From Siphonodentalium dalli (Eukaryota; Mollusca; Scaphopoda; Gadilida; Siphonodentaliidae), in contig CP136064.1 of NCBI GenBank assembly GCA_032622095.1, positions 248,281,827-248,345,826 on the forward strand: DNA of 64,000 nt. Reading direction: 5' to 3'. The notes beneath the pieces are model-generated. The model ran no database searches, was not told the origin of the DNA, and worked only from the letters and a program-made list of their open reading frames with translations. The position numbers were made by a program, and so were the translations under genes. This document shows positions 39,588-50,185 of the stretch, in pieces (position 1 is the first letter of the stretch; each line of letters starts with the position of its first letter).

Positions 39588-40639
39588 CCAACTGCTTGTA
39601 AATTTTACTTGTGCATTATATAGCAAAGTAATATTGTTTCCTTTTTGTTTCATCTGCTCATTGTCTCTGATTAAATGTTTCACTTTATTCGATATAGCCC
39701 CGGACCATTTTTCCAAACAAGAGTTATTGTGACTTAATTCACAATATTCATCTTCTCTCTTATTTGTGGTGCTTTTGATATGCCAAATAATTTTTGGCTG
39801 AGTTTTTTTTTAAAACACTTGATCTATGGTTTGGTAAGATCAGTAAGTGGACGGGTATCTACAAAGGGTTATAACTTGATTTTTGTCCAGTTGTGGATTG
39901 CTAAAGAATTGTCACCATATAAAGTATTAAAGCTATATGCACAACTAGTGATATAGGAATATTTCCTCTGATGTTTCTGAAAATTGCCCAATCACCATGT
40001 GGATTATCGTGATTTTACTGTGTATTATGAACATACATTCTCGGACTTATTAAATGAATAGACATGCTTTGAGTGATGTAGACAAGTTAAAGTTGGTTTT
40101 ATACTTCATTGCTGAATCGAGGTATAAGCTGTTGGCCAATGAATCCGTGTCATTTTATTGAAAAATAGAGACATGTGTACAAAATAGTTATTTTTTGCAT
40201 AAGCAATGACCTACAGTTAAAACACTTAACCATTCGACATATGTTCCGGTTGGATCTTCTGACAGTGTACAGTGCTAATTTATTGCTAACTAGCTGAAAT
40301 ACCGTCGGAAGGGCCTGCCTTTGTGTGTTAGGAGCCTGCGGCAAAAGATCCTACTCTTTTTATATAATATATATATGCTACTTCAATATAACTTCGTGAA
40401 AATAGGTTCATATTGAACCTGAATATTGACATTGATTCATATTGGACTTATATGATTCTGGAATAAGCCCATAGTGGACTTATACCCGTTATTCTGTTGG
40501 ATGGTGCGGCCCACAGTGAAAACACATTATAAAGAGCCTACATCTGGTGCTGCAACATATCCTCATGCAAATAGGTTCATATTGGACCTAAATATTCGCA
40601 TAGGTTCACATTGGACTTATTTGATTCTAAATTAAGCCC
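39588..40639. other. Intergenic DNA with a short duplicated module
   Basis: No gene. GGTTCATATTGRACCT and ATTAAGCCCATAGTG/ATAAGCCCATAGTGGACT occur twice (about 40406-40485 and 40568-40645). CCTACTCTTTTTATATAATA at 40348 resembles element tails at 40795 and 48447. Confidence 0.5.
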
Positions 40640-40830
40640 ATAGTGAGTAAACAAATAATTTTATTTTATTTTTGTAAATTACCACTTTAAAAAACTAACG
40701 CCATTATAACCTCCAGCAGGGTACCCCGAGTCACCACACCAAATTTGGTTGAAATCAATCCAGCGGTCTGGGATAAAATTCCGAACAGACAGTTCTTACT
40801 CTTTTATATATATATAGATGACCAGACATA
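40640..40830. repeat. Retroelement-like tail, copy 1
   Basis: CCACACCAAATTTGGTTGAA, then AATCNNTYCAGNGGTCTGGG and ACTCTTTTATATATATATAG. The same sentence ends the element at 48265-48475. It may be the 3' end of a non-LTR retroelement or SINE. Confidence 0.6.
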
Positions 40831-41079
40831 AATCAAACCTGGTCATTAAGTCTTGTATAGAAGTTTCTTATTGTGATGGCTTTGTGTATATATTTAACTC
40901 AGAAAAATACAGTATCATATGCATTTATTTGTGGTTTGTCATACATGTAGGTATACTCTCACTCTTCAGATTCTGATAGAAATTTGCCTTCAACCATCAG
41001 CATATATTAACCGTTCATCATATTTCATCATAAGTTCCAAACAGGCTAGTCTTTCAAATTCATTGTCATATGATGAGTA

Positions 41080-41539
41080 CAAGCCTGAGTTTAGTGTGCC
41101 TGTCATTTGCAGAATGAGGTCCCCAGAGGGTGAATTTAGTGATGCTATCCCACATAGTGAGCTAGCATCACTAAATTCACCCTCTGGGGACCTCATTCTG
41201 CTTAAGCCTCATCTTCTCTGGAAAGTTTCTTTACTATTAAATTTCTATAGAAAATTCTTCACATGGATTCTATTTCAATTCTAGTTTAGTTTCTCTATAT
41301 CCCCAAATTGGCAGACGACACATTGCATAATCAAGGTTCCCAATGGGTGTAGATCATAATATTCACCATTTGGGAACATCAATCTGAGTCTATGTCTCCC
41401 ATAGCATATGATGCCATGCAGAATGAGGTCCCCAGAGGGTGAATTTGGTGATGCTAGCCCCTTATGCTGGATAGCGTCACTAAATTCACCCTCTGGGGAC
41501 CTCATTCTGCAAATGACAGGCACACTAAACTCAGGCTTG
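41080..41539. mobile_element. Three-hairpin MITE, copy 4 (complete reference copy)
   Basis: Perfect termini CAAGCCTGAGTTTAGTGTGC and its inverse. The left hairpin 41109-41201 and the right hairpin 41418-41510 each have a ~40-bp stem (GCAGAATGAGGTCCCCAGAG then GGTGAATTTAGTGA). A central hairpin pairs GTTCCCAATGGGTG with CACCATTTGGGAAC. 460 bp, no target duplication recognised. Confidence 0.9.
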
Positions 41540-42365
41540 GATGGGTAATGATAGTTCCATGTTGCCATGAATTATGTTGATGATTAAACTGTCAGTATAA
41601 TTTGAGTAAGCTTATGTTTATGTATGAGATGCCACTGAATGTACTAGTAAGTGGACAATTCAGTCACTATCCTTTAAATGTCTTGAGAATAATTGGAACT
41701 TGTCTGAGTGGCAAATCTTTTCAGTACACCTCTCTCCTTCAAGTATTAATTATTATTATAACAATAGGTGCATTTATGTATGTACATTCATCATTACCAT
41801 GGTCATGGGGCAATAAACACACACCCTCTACATTCACAAAATTAGCGCCCGTAAGAATCAGTACATTTTGCCATACGGTTTACATGCACGTTTCCAAGGT
41901 TCGTAAATAAATAACTGAAGGCTACACTTCATAAAAAGCAATTAACACCTGTGTCACATCAAGCCGATCATGTGCACGTGCTCGCTGCGTGTTGTTAACT
42001 TCACAAAAAGCTATTAACTACCTATATCACTTCCAGCCGATCGTATGCATGAGCTCGCTGTGTGTTATTATTGTGAGACTGTTGGAATTTGAACAATATG
42101 TTACGTACAATTGATTTGGTAGTTTTGAACAGTTGTTCAAATTATTAATGTTCTTTTAAAATGTACTGGTATATGATTATAACAAATGACTTGCAGATCG
42201 ATCGGGGTCATTGGTTTTTACCAGCAGAGTAAATAAACAAAGTTTAAAGGGATTCACACACTTCATTTAATTAATTAGGAGGAAGCCGTCTTAACAGTAA
42301 CGCAATCAAGTGTAATCATGATTATCATACTACCATTGGCTCCTGACTTTGACCTCAACTAAAGA
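41540..42365. other. Intergenic, unrecognised
   Basis: No gene. AAAAGCAATTAACACCTGTG and AAAAGCTATTAACTACCTAT, each followed by CAGCCGATC-type and GAGCTCGCTG-type sequence, form a diverged ~68-bp duplication (41936-42068). Confidence 0.45.
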
Positions 42366-42815
42366 CAAGCCTGCAAATAGTGTGTCTGTCATTTGCAGAA
42401 TGAGGTCTCCAGAGGGTGAATTTAGTTATGCTATCCCGCATGGTGGGCTAGTGTCGCTAAATTCACCCTTTAGGAACCTCATTCTGCTTAGGCCTCAACT
42501 GCTATGGGAGACCTAGGATCAGATTGAATTTCCCCAGTTGAAGTTGGTGATGTTTACGCATTAGTAACCTCGATTATTCATTTTATCTTCTGAAAATTAG
42601 GAGATATAGAAACTGATCAGAAGGGCTGAGAAGGGAAAAAGTAACTAAAAACAATGTTAATTTGAGACTAGATACTTCCCAGAAGATGAGGCCTAAGCAG
42701 AATGAGTTCCCCAGAGGGTAAATTTGGTGATTCTAACCCGCTGTGCAGGATAGCATCACTAAATTCACCCTCTGGAGAACAACTCTGTAAATGACACACA
42801 CTATCTGCAGGCTTG
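42366..42815. mobile_element. Three-hairpin MITE, copy 5
   Basis: CAAGCCTGCAAATAGTGTGT at the left and ACACTATCTGCAGGCTTG at the right. This is the CTGCAAATAG terminal subtype shared with copy 3, rather than the CTGAGTTTAG subtype of copy 4. Both side hairpins are present with mismatches. Confidence 0.88.
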
Positions 42816-43230
42816 ACTGAAGGGAAAATCCTATAGGATAATGATGACATTATGAGGTAGGCTTGGTCACCGCTGTACCACTGCAGTGCAGTCAGTTATT
42901 AGACTGTTTTCCTAACAGTCATGCATTTATCAAGAAGATTGTATTTAAAAGTCATTTTCAAAAAGTTGCCAGTGCCTTGCATGTATGTAATTGCTCACAT
43001 TACAAATTATCAGGTTGTTAATGACATGTAGGTTGTTAAGTCGTTTATAAAAATACAAATACAATCTCGCTTCATTGACAAGTCTGAAGAAATGTTTCAT
43101 GATACTTTGCATATTTTTATAGGGTCTGGTTTGAATGTTTGAGATTGGCTAAATTTGATATTTATTTTTTGACAGTTCGTTCTAAATAAACGGTGCAATT
43201 TCTGCTATCTGTTTCTGATTGTCCTCGATG

Positions 43231-43342
43231 TAAAGTAATGCCCTAAATAATTGACTCCTTGACCACAGCAGAATTATGGGTAACTTATTAGGATTTAGTC
43301 AGAAATATGGCTCATTGCCATTCATCGGAAAGCTCTCAGTGA
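43231..43342. mobile_element. Half of the TACAGTAATGC foldback MITE
   Basis: TAAAGTAATGCCCTAAATAA through GGAAAGCTCTCAGTGA corresponds to the left arm only. The right arm is missing. Confidence 0.75.
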
Positions 43343-44890
43343 TAAAAAATAAAAGATAAAGCAGACTGAATGGATTTTATGTAAGAAAGGATTATGATAA
43401 TAAATAAACTTAATTGAAGTAGTATTTTGTGATACTTGGAATTACATTCTGGCCTGAAGATTTGGTTATGCGTATTCTCATTTTATATACTAAGGTTCCA
43501 AATGGTGTATAGTAGTAATTTTGGCCCCATTGTGGACATTCAAACCAGTCCTACATATAGCTGTAGAATATTTTTGCAGTTATGTTTTATATTCTGTTTA
43601 GCTAATAGAAGTTGAGACTAGAAAGCTATTTTTATTTTATATCGTGGTGTTTGGTATATACACTCTGATGACTATTACTTCAAAAATAGTTACGCACATA
43701 AATTGGTTCCAAATTTGTTGTTGTAATGAAAAAACATGATAATATAGTACACCACTTTATAAAAAAAATATATGACCATAATTTCATTGCTACAAGATGA
43801 ATAATAAACATGCTGTTACACTGTTCTTTGTACAGTTTTATTATGACCACCCATTACATTTTATTGTATGTTACGTGAGTAGCGGATGTTTAGTGATATT
43901 TATTGTTGAATGACAGTGAGATTTTATTCTCATTTTGTATATAAATCATAGAAAAAAGTTTCCATTTTTATTTTACCCAGGATGTGGAATGTACTGTTCA
44001 TGGGTAAATTCTTATTTTTTATCGTAATGACCATATTTCGTTCAGAATGGCACATTGAGATCCCCACAACTCAGATCAACTTTGAAAATTGTTCCTGCTG
44101 TTTGCCCATGTTAGGGTCCAAAGAAATGACCTCTTGGTCTGCCCCAGACTGTGATGATGGTATCTACAAGTAGGCTCTTTAAAAAGTCAATGAAACTTTT
44201 ACCATATTTACGTCTCTGGATATCTCATTCATAATCAGTTACTGAATTGATGGGATTCCCTCCATTTCATTAGTTTATAACAGATCACTTCACAGATCAG
44301 ACGTCAATGACGTGTTGACAATTTTCCCAATCATTGTCAAACTCAACTATTGTTTGGAAAACTGAATACAGGCGATATATCCATAATTCTTTTTGTTTAT
44401 CGCAATATTGGAGACATCTTCAAGTCAAAATATTAAGACTGATTATTCTTTCGTATTTTGTTGTATTTATAACTATTTCTAAATTCTACGATTCTAACAA
44501 ACATTTACTTCGCCAGGAATGCACTCCATATTTGGAAACGGTTTCTTGCATCATGTAGGGAATGCCGCGTCGTTGTCGAAATGAAATATAATGGACACAT
44601 CTAGAGACGTACATCTGTTAGGATTATCATCGGCTTTTTCAAAGAGTCTGATCGACAACCTAACTGCCTAGGCTACAGGGGACATCCTTAAATAGGAAGC
44701 TGCTTCTCCGAGAATGAGCTGCATATTAGTCTTGAATATTGCATCAATGTGTAACACAAAACAGATCAACTGCTCTCAGTACAACACAATACTCTATCTC
44801 TGAAATTGCATACTGTAACCATTTGATTATTGTACTGGTGAAAACATGCAGGCATACTCTCTGGGCCGTCTTCCTGCATCATATTTAGTT
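43343..44890. other. Intergenic, unrecognised
   Basis: AT-rich; several short frames are open but none shows a family motif or splice pattern I can support. Confidence 0.4.
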
Positions 44891-45641
44891 CAAGCTTTGA
44901 AATAGTGTGTCTTATATTTGCAGAATAAGGTCCCCAGATGGTGAATTTAGTGATGCTACACCACACAGCCGTCAAGCATCACCAAATTCACCCTCTGGGG
45001 ATCTCATTCTGCTCAGGTCTCATCCTCTGGGAAGTATCTTCTATAGTCTCAAATTAACATTGTTTTTAGTTACTTGTTGCCTTCTTTTCAGTTTTTATAT
45101 CCCCTAATTTGCAAAGGATAAAATGCCTAATCGAGGTCACTAATGGGTGAACATCACCAACAAAGTAGGTCGTAAAATCAAAGCTCGGAAGTTCGAGGGG
45201 TACATATCAAAGAACTTTGTTTCTACACAGGAGTGTAACAACTCTAAACCCTATGAACTAATCGACGCGAAGACTCCAGAATTCAAAAACTCATTCTTTC
45301 CTAAAATACTCAAGGACTGGAATACTCTGGAAGAAGACAGCATGCGATCCATCCAAACGACAATGTACGGAGAACCAGCTGAAACCAACAAAACGTCCTA
45401 AATCATCCCATCCCATGCGCTTATACATCCGAACGGATCATGCGCGAATACAGATCAGAACTTCAACTGGGGAACATCAATCTGATCCCATGTCTCCCAT
45501 AGCAGTTGAGGCCTAAGCAGAATGAGGTCCCCAGAGGGTGAATTTGGTGATGCAAGTCTGCCTTGTGGATTAGCCTCACTAAATTCACCCTCTGTGGACC
45601 TTGACCATTCTGCAATGTCAGACACACTAATTCAAGGCTTG
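44891..45641. mobile_element. Three-hairpin MITE, copy 6, interrupted by a LINE fragment
   Basis: CAAGCTTTGAAATAGTGTGT begins it and CAGACACACTAATTCAAGGC then TTG ends it. Hairpins lie at about 44922-45012 and 45517-45614. The centre (CATCACCAAC ... TTCAACTGGGG) is split by the 45162-45460 insertion. Confidence 0.82.
45162..45460 (+). pseudogene. Non-LTR retrotransposon (LINE) ORF2 C-terminal fragment
   Basis: An open frame ending at TAA 45399-45401 encodes NSFFPKILKDWNTLEEDSM. This resembles the conserved (N)SFFPRTI-x-x-WN-x-LP tail at the C-terminus of many LINE reverse-transcriptase proteins. About 85 residues and a short 3' tail are present; the rest is absent, as expected of a 5'-truncated insertion. 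It sits in the middle of a MITE, so it arrived later. Any target duplication is at most a few bases. Confidence 0.72.
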
Positions 45642-45869
45642 ATTTAGATTAACAAACTAATTATGAAAATAATTCCAGTTGAATCGGCAATTCAGCATGA
45701 AATCTAATACGCCAGTTACTGAATGGTCAGAGCTGATAAAATATGGAAAATAACTAATTTCATGATTGATTCAAGGTAGGTTTTTATATACTTAATAGCC
45801 CAGGGCTAAGGGCCAAACTTTTATGCAATCATAACAGACAGGACAAAAGAGTTATATTTTGCTCACAAG

Positions 45870-46011
45870 TACAGTAATGCTCTAAATAATCGACTCCTTA
45901 ACTGAGAGCTTTCCGATGAATGGCAACAAGCCATATTTCCGACTAAATCCTGAAAAGTTACCCATAATTCTGCTGTGGTTAAGGAGTCGATTCATTAGAG
46001 CATTATTGTGG
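45870..46011. mobile_element. Foldback MITE, asymmetrically deleted copy
   Basis: TACAGTAATGCTCTAAATAA at the left and TTAGAGCATTATTGT at the right. The left arm is cut short after GACTCCTTAAC; the right arm is complete from GAGAGCTTTCCGATGAATGG. Confidence 0.78.
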
Positions 46012-46188
46012 AGTGGTGTGTCCCTCCCAGTATATGTCAAATCTGTTTTTCTCCAAGTAATATGTAGTGTGTTCATAGACCAAGAGCCAAATATTTTACA
46101 ATAATTTGTCAAATATCTATTAAAGTTAGAAATAATCCAACTAGCTAAAACAGGCTTAATTTTTTTTTTTTTTTTATTATTTATATAT

Positions 46189-46684
46189 ACTAGCCGATGA
46201 GCCCGACGTTGTCCGGGCTATTAAAAAAACAAATTTCAAGTCGATAGCTCCACCCGTTTCCGAGATCTGGTCTGCGCATGCGCGAAGCTGGCGTCGCACG
46301 GGCTCGGCGACCCGATAAAATTTGTATCCGGGGCAAGATACATTCACATAGCAAATTTCAAGTCGATAGCTCCACCCGTTTCCGAGATCTCGTCTGCGCA
46401 TGCGCGAAGCTGGCGTCGCACGGGTTCGGCGACCCGATAAAATTCGTATCCGGGGCAAGATATATTCACATAGCAAATTTCAAGTCGATATAGCTCCACC
46501 CGTTTCCGAGATCTCGTCTGCGCGAAGCGGGCGCCGCACGGGCTCGCCAATACGACAACGTCCACCGCCTGGCCAAACTACACACACGTACCAAGTTTCG
46601 TCCCGATCGGTCGAGAATCGTAGATTTGTATAAATGACAGACAGACAGACAGGTCTTCAAAATATATATGAGATATATATATAT
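46189..46684. repeat. CTAGCCGATGAGCCCG element with ~120-bp tandem units
   Basis: Starts ACTAGCCGATGAGCCCGACG with TTGTCCGGGC, then three units carrying CCACCCGTTTCCGAGATC, TGCGCATGCGCGAAGC and CGACCCGATAAAATTYGTAT. It ends GACAGACAGACAGACAGGTC near TATATATATATA. GC-rich compared with its surroundings. The overlapping minus-strand frames here are a by-product of the repeats. Confidence 0.8.
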
Positions 46685-47287
46685 ACTAGAAGGTGACACG
46701 ACTTCGTCCGGGCTTTGACCTTGAATTGTCCATTTTGAAGGTCAAGGTCAAGTGGGGTCACGATTTTACCAGTCCAAAACACCGCCCGGACAAAAGTACC
46801 CGACAAACGTGCCCGTCGAAATCCATCCGATTTTACCCGATTTGACCTTGAATTGATCATTTTGAAGGTCAAGGTCAGGTTGGGGTCACGACTCGACCCG
46901 CCCAAAACACTCAGTGGACAAAAATAACCCCACGTATCAAATTTCGCCGAAATCCCATCAAAATTCGCGATTTGACCTTGAAATGACCCGATTTAAAGGT
47001 CACGCCGCACGGGCAAATTAATAGGTTTATGCCACTCCCCGGCCGAAAGTATCCCCACATACCAAGTTTCATCGAAATCCCGTGATATTCGGGCGTTTGA
47101 CCTTGAAATGACCCGATTTCAAGGTCACGTCGCACGGGCAAATTAATAGGCCTATGTCACTCCCCGGCCGAAAATACCCCCACATACCAAGTTTCATCGA
47201 AATCGGGTCGGCCGTTTTCGAGTCCAATCCATCGATTACAGACACACACACACAGACACACACACAGATCTTCCAAAATATATAATA
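46685..47287. repeat. CTAGAAGGTGACNCGACTTCG element, copy A
   Basis: Starts ACTAGAAGGTGACACGACTT with CGTCCGGGC, has TTTGACCTTGAAWTGACCCG and CACATACCAAGTTTCATCGA modules, and ends ACAGACACACACACACAGAC then ATCTTCCAAAATATATAATA. Directly followed by copy B. Confidence 0.8.
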
Positions 47288-47288
47288 G

Positions 47289-48256
47289 ACTAGAAGGTGA
47301 CCCGACTTCGTCCGGGCTTTGACCTTGAATTGTCTATTTTGAAGGCCAATGTCAAGTGGGGTCATGATTTCTGCCCGAACAAAAGTACCCGTCGAAATCC
47401 ATCCGGTTTTACCCGATTTGACCTTGAATTGATCATTTTGAAGGTCATGGTCAGGTCGGGGTCACGATTTGACCCGTCCAAAACACCCAGTGGACAAAAG
47501 TAACCATATGTATAAAATTTCGTCGAAATACCATCAAAATTGGCGATTTGACCTTGAATTGACCCGATTTCAAGGCCAAGGTAACGTCGCACGGGCAAAT
47601 GAATATGATTATGAGACTCCCCATACAAAAGTACCCCCACATACCAAGTTTCATCGAAATCCCGTGATATTCGGGCGTATGACCTTGAAATGACCCGATT
47701 TCAAGGCCAAGGTCACGTCGCACGGACAAATTAATATGCTTATGAGACTCCCCATACGAAAGTACCCCCACATACCAAGTTTCATCGAAATCCCGTGATA
47801 TTTGGGCGTTTGACCTTGAAATGACCCGATTTCAAGGTCACGTCGCACGGGCAAATTAAGATGCTTATGAGACTCCCCATACGAAAGTACCCCCACATAC
47901 CAAGTTTCATCGAAATCCCGTGATATTCGGGCGTTTGACATTGAAATGACCCGATTTCAAGGTCACGTCGCACGGGTAAATTAATATGTTTATGCCACTC
48001 CCCGGCCGAAAATACACCCACATACCAAGTTTCATCGAAATCCCGTGATATTCGGGCGTTTGACCTTGAAATTACCCGATTTCAAGGTCAAGGTCACGTC
48101 GCACGGGCATATTAATAGGCCCATGTCACTCCCCGGCCGAAAATACCCACACATACCAAGTTTCATCGAAATCGGCTCGGCCGTTTTTGAGTCCATCGAT
48201 TACAGACAGACACACACACAGACACACACACAGATCTTCCAAAATATATAATAGAT
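47289..48256. repeat. CTAGAAGGTGACNCGACTTCG element, copy B, expanded
   Basis: Same start and end as copy A, but the ~125-bp module (TTTCATCGAAATCCCGTGAT at 47649, 47780, 47905 and 48030) is present about four to five times rather than once or twice. Three such elements lie head to tail over 2 kb with the 46189 element. Confidence 0.82.
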
Positions 48257-48264
48257 ATATATTT

Positions 48265-48475
48265 CATTGAGCTCCTAGCTCAAATTAAACGCTTTATTTA
48301 TTTTTTTTTAATTTTTTTTTATTGAATCAAAATTTTGTAACCTCCACCAGGTTAACCCCAGTCACCACACCAAATTTGGTTGAAATCGGTTCAGGGGTCT
48401 GGGAGAAAAATCCGGACAGACAGACAAATGGACGGACAGACAGATCCTACTCTTTGATATATATAGATTATGCTT
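48265..48475. repeat. Retroelement-like tail, copy 2
   Basis: CCACACCAAATTTGGTTGAA then GGACAGACAGACAAATGGAC and CCTACTCTTTGATATATATA. Same family as 40640-40830. Confidence 0.6.
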
Positions 48476-48904
48476 TTATTACATGATCCTACCTTTGTTC
48501 CATGCAATAAACCCATTCTATAAAATGGTGATATTAAACATTCGTTTCATACCAGGAAATAGTGCCAGGTGACCTTTGACTTCCGGTTTGTCGTCTGTTT
48601 AATTCCATACTCTTTGTCTCAAAATACTACGGCTTCCGTTATTTTTCCAACAAATCTTTAACGATTGAAGAGTTTGAACAGTTATTTCATTAAATATATG
48701 CAATTAAATGCGTTAAAGAGCTAGTCTTTATTTATCTGGGACTATTTCTTTACGTACGTGGGACAACAATGCTTAGTTACGTGAAACGTCATCGCATGCC
48801 TTATAGAAGCCGATGTTAGTTTCGCGTCCCATTTATGAGGTCTCATACATCATGTTGATTTAAGTATGTTTTGTCGATGTTTTGGATCATATAATAAACA
48901 TAAT
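48476..48904. other. Intergenic, unrecognised
   Basis: No gene or repeat recognised. Confidence 0.4.
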
Positions 48905-49035
48905 CTACAACTCGTCCCCAGTTTATAGCGGAATTTACAAAACTCGTCCAGTAAATTAGGTCTGAAGGCGAGGTCCTGACCAAATTTACTGGACTCGTTT
49001 TGAAAACTCCGCTATAAACTGGTGACGAGTTGTAG
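48905..49035. repeat. Palindromic foldback element
   Basis: ACAACTCGTCCCCAGTTTAT then AGCGGAATTTACAAAACTCG is inverted at the right (CTATAAACTGGTGACGAGTT). Centre near AGGTCTGAAGGCGAGGTC. The right flank GATCCTCTATATATAATA is shared with the foldback at 2855-2999. Confidence 0.75.
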
Positions 49036-49139
49036 ATCCTCTATATATAATAAGCATAATTCATTTGATAATTAAATTATGCTCTTTAATGCAATAGGCT
49101 GTACTATATGCTTTAGCATTGTTCTATTTTAGGTATACA

Positions 49140-49900
49140 TGGTATTAATTATAATGCTTAAAGGATTACACCAGTCTGGTCATTGTCGATGCCCACTTAT
49201 ACACTGAGTACCTTGCAGAAAAGATTTTTGTGATAGGGCACCCATAACTGAAGTTATGCCAATTCATGCGATTGAATATTCCATCCTTTACTTTCTCTGT
49301 AGATACCTCATGTTGCAGGAGAACCACATTCGAGGAGCCCTTAACAATGCTATTCCCCCTCTTAGTGTTTAACCATATGGTCGTCTCGATGGATCCGTGA
49401 AATTTCCATGAATGTAAAGTTGTACAGTTATTGTTGACTGAAATATACTGGAGGGATATTTACATAGTGTTCAGATAGCCATCATGTGTTATGCAGTCGT
49501 GATCGTTAATGTTCCCTCTTTTACTGTGCTAATCAATAACTGATTGTTTATATACAGAAACGGCTATATATATATATATATGAAAAACTGATACACTGAC
49601 CAGAATGCAACAATTTTGGGTATATAGATTAATTATTAGTGTCGTTTTACGATACCTGATGTCAACGGGACTTATCTAATAAGATTCCCCGGGTCAAATT
49701 ACCCATATATACAAATTTTCAGCTCCGTTGGTCCAGCCGTTTCTGTATAAACAATCAGTTATTGATTACTATCGGTAACTAAAAGCCAATACCCCCTCCC
49801 CCTCTTGTATTTGTTGCATGATATATATATTCTGTTGAGTATAAAATGAGATGGTAATGACCGGATTTAGTGTACAGTACCTCTTTAAGAATAATTTAAG
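49140..49900. repeat. Fragments of dispersed repeats upstream of AAMP
   Basis: 49228-49285 is the inverse of 37960-38020. 49594-49675 matches 37830-37925 directly. CCGGATTTAGTGTACAGTAC at 49862 is the inverse of a sequence at 28519. No gene. Confidence 0.6.
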
Positions 49901-50100
49901 TGTACATGTACGTTTATTCGTTGCCCTCAAGCTAAATTTACAACGTTTATGCTTCTCTAGCAGTAACGCCGTTGAATTACACTTTTTAGTGTGACCCGTT
50001 CAGATCGTTTAACGGGTCGGCTATTTCCGGTGTACGGTATTGCATGGCCACGAGAAATAATTTTTCGCAAAAAAAATACTGAATTCTCCGTTATTAAAAA
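49901..50100 (+). promoter_or_regulatory. AAMP: Presumed AAMP promoter and 5' UTR
   Basis: Lies immediately upstream of the ATG and, unlike its surroundings, matches no repeat in the window. TTTCCGG at about 50023, an ETS-type core, is the only motif I would point to. The transcription start is unknown. Confidence 0.3.
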
Positions 50101-50185
50101 ATGGATGGGAAAAGTTCTGATGACGATATCTTGTATGAAGATGAGGTTGTTGAGGTAATGGATGGTGGAGAGAATGGCGTTGAAG
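50101..50185 (+). CDS. AAMP: AAMP-like exon 1 with start codon
   Basis: Twenty-eight codons plus one base, beginning MDGKSSDDDILYEDEV, then donor gtaagt at 50186. The 100 bases upstream contain a TTTCCGG element (50023-50029) and mixed GC content, as in housekeeping promoters, but no TATA box placed with confidence. Confidence 0.7.

Noticed and set aside
41281-41568. Frames with [10 protein letters not shown] and [10 protein letters not shown] peptides, recurring at 35.9, 41.0, 42.7, 44.9 and 63.3 kb
   Set aside because: They are translations of the three-hairpin MITE arms, found on both strands because the element is palindromic.
43982-44173. Possible extra exon after an acceptor-like tttacccag at 43980
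   Set aside because: It lies beyond the CHEK2 stop, has no partner exon or family motif, and its composition matches the surrounding non-coding DNA.
46177-48021. Many long overlapping frames on both strands, some with repeated MKLGMWGYF-type peptides
   Set aside because: They follow the ~125-bp tandem modules of dispersed elements and repeat with them; the same bases are open on both strands. No start, family motif or splice context.
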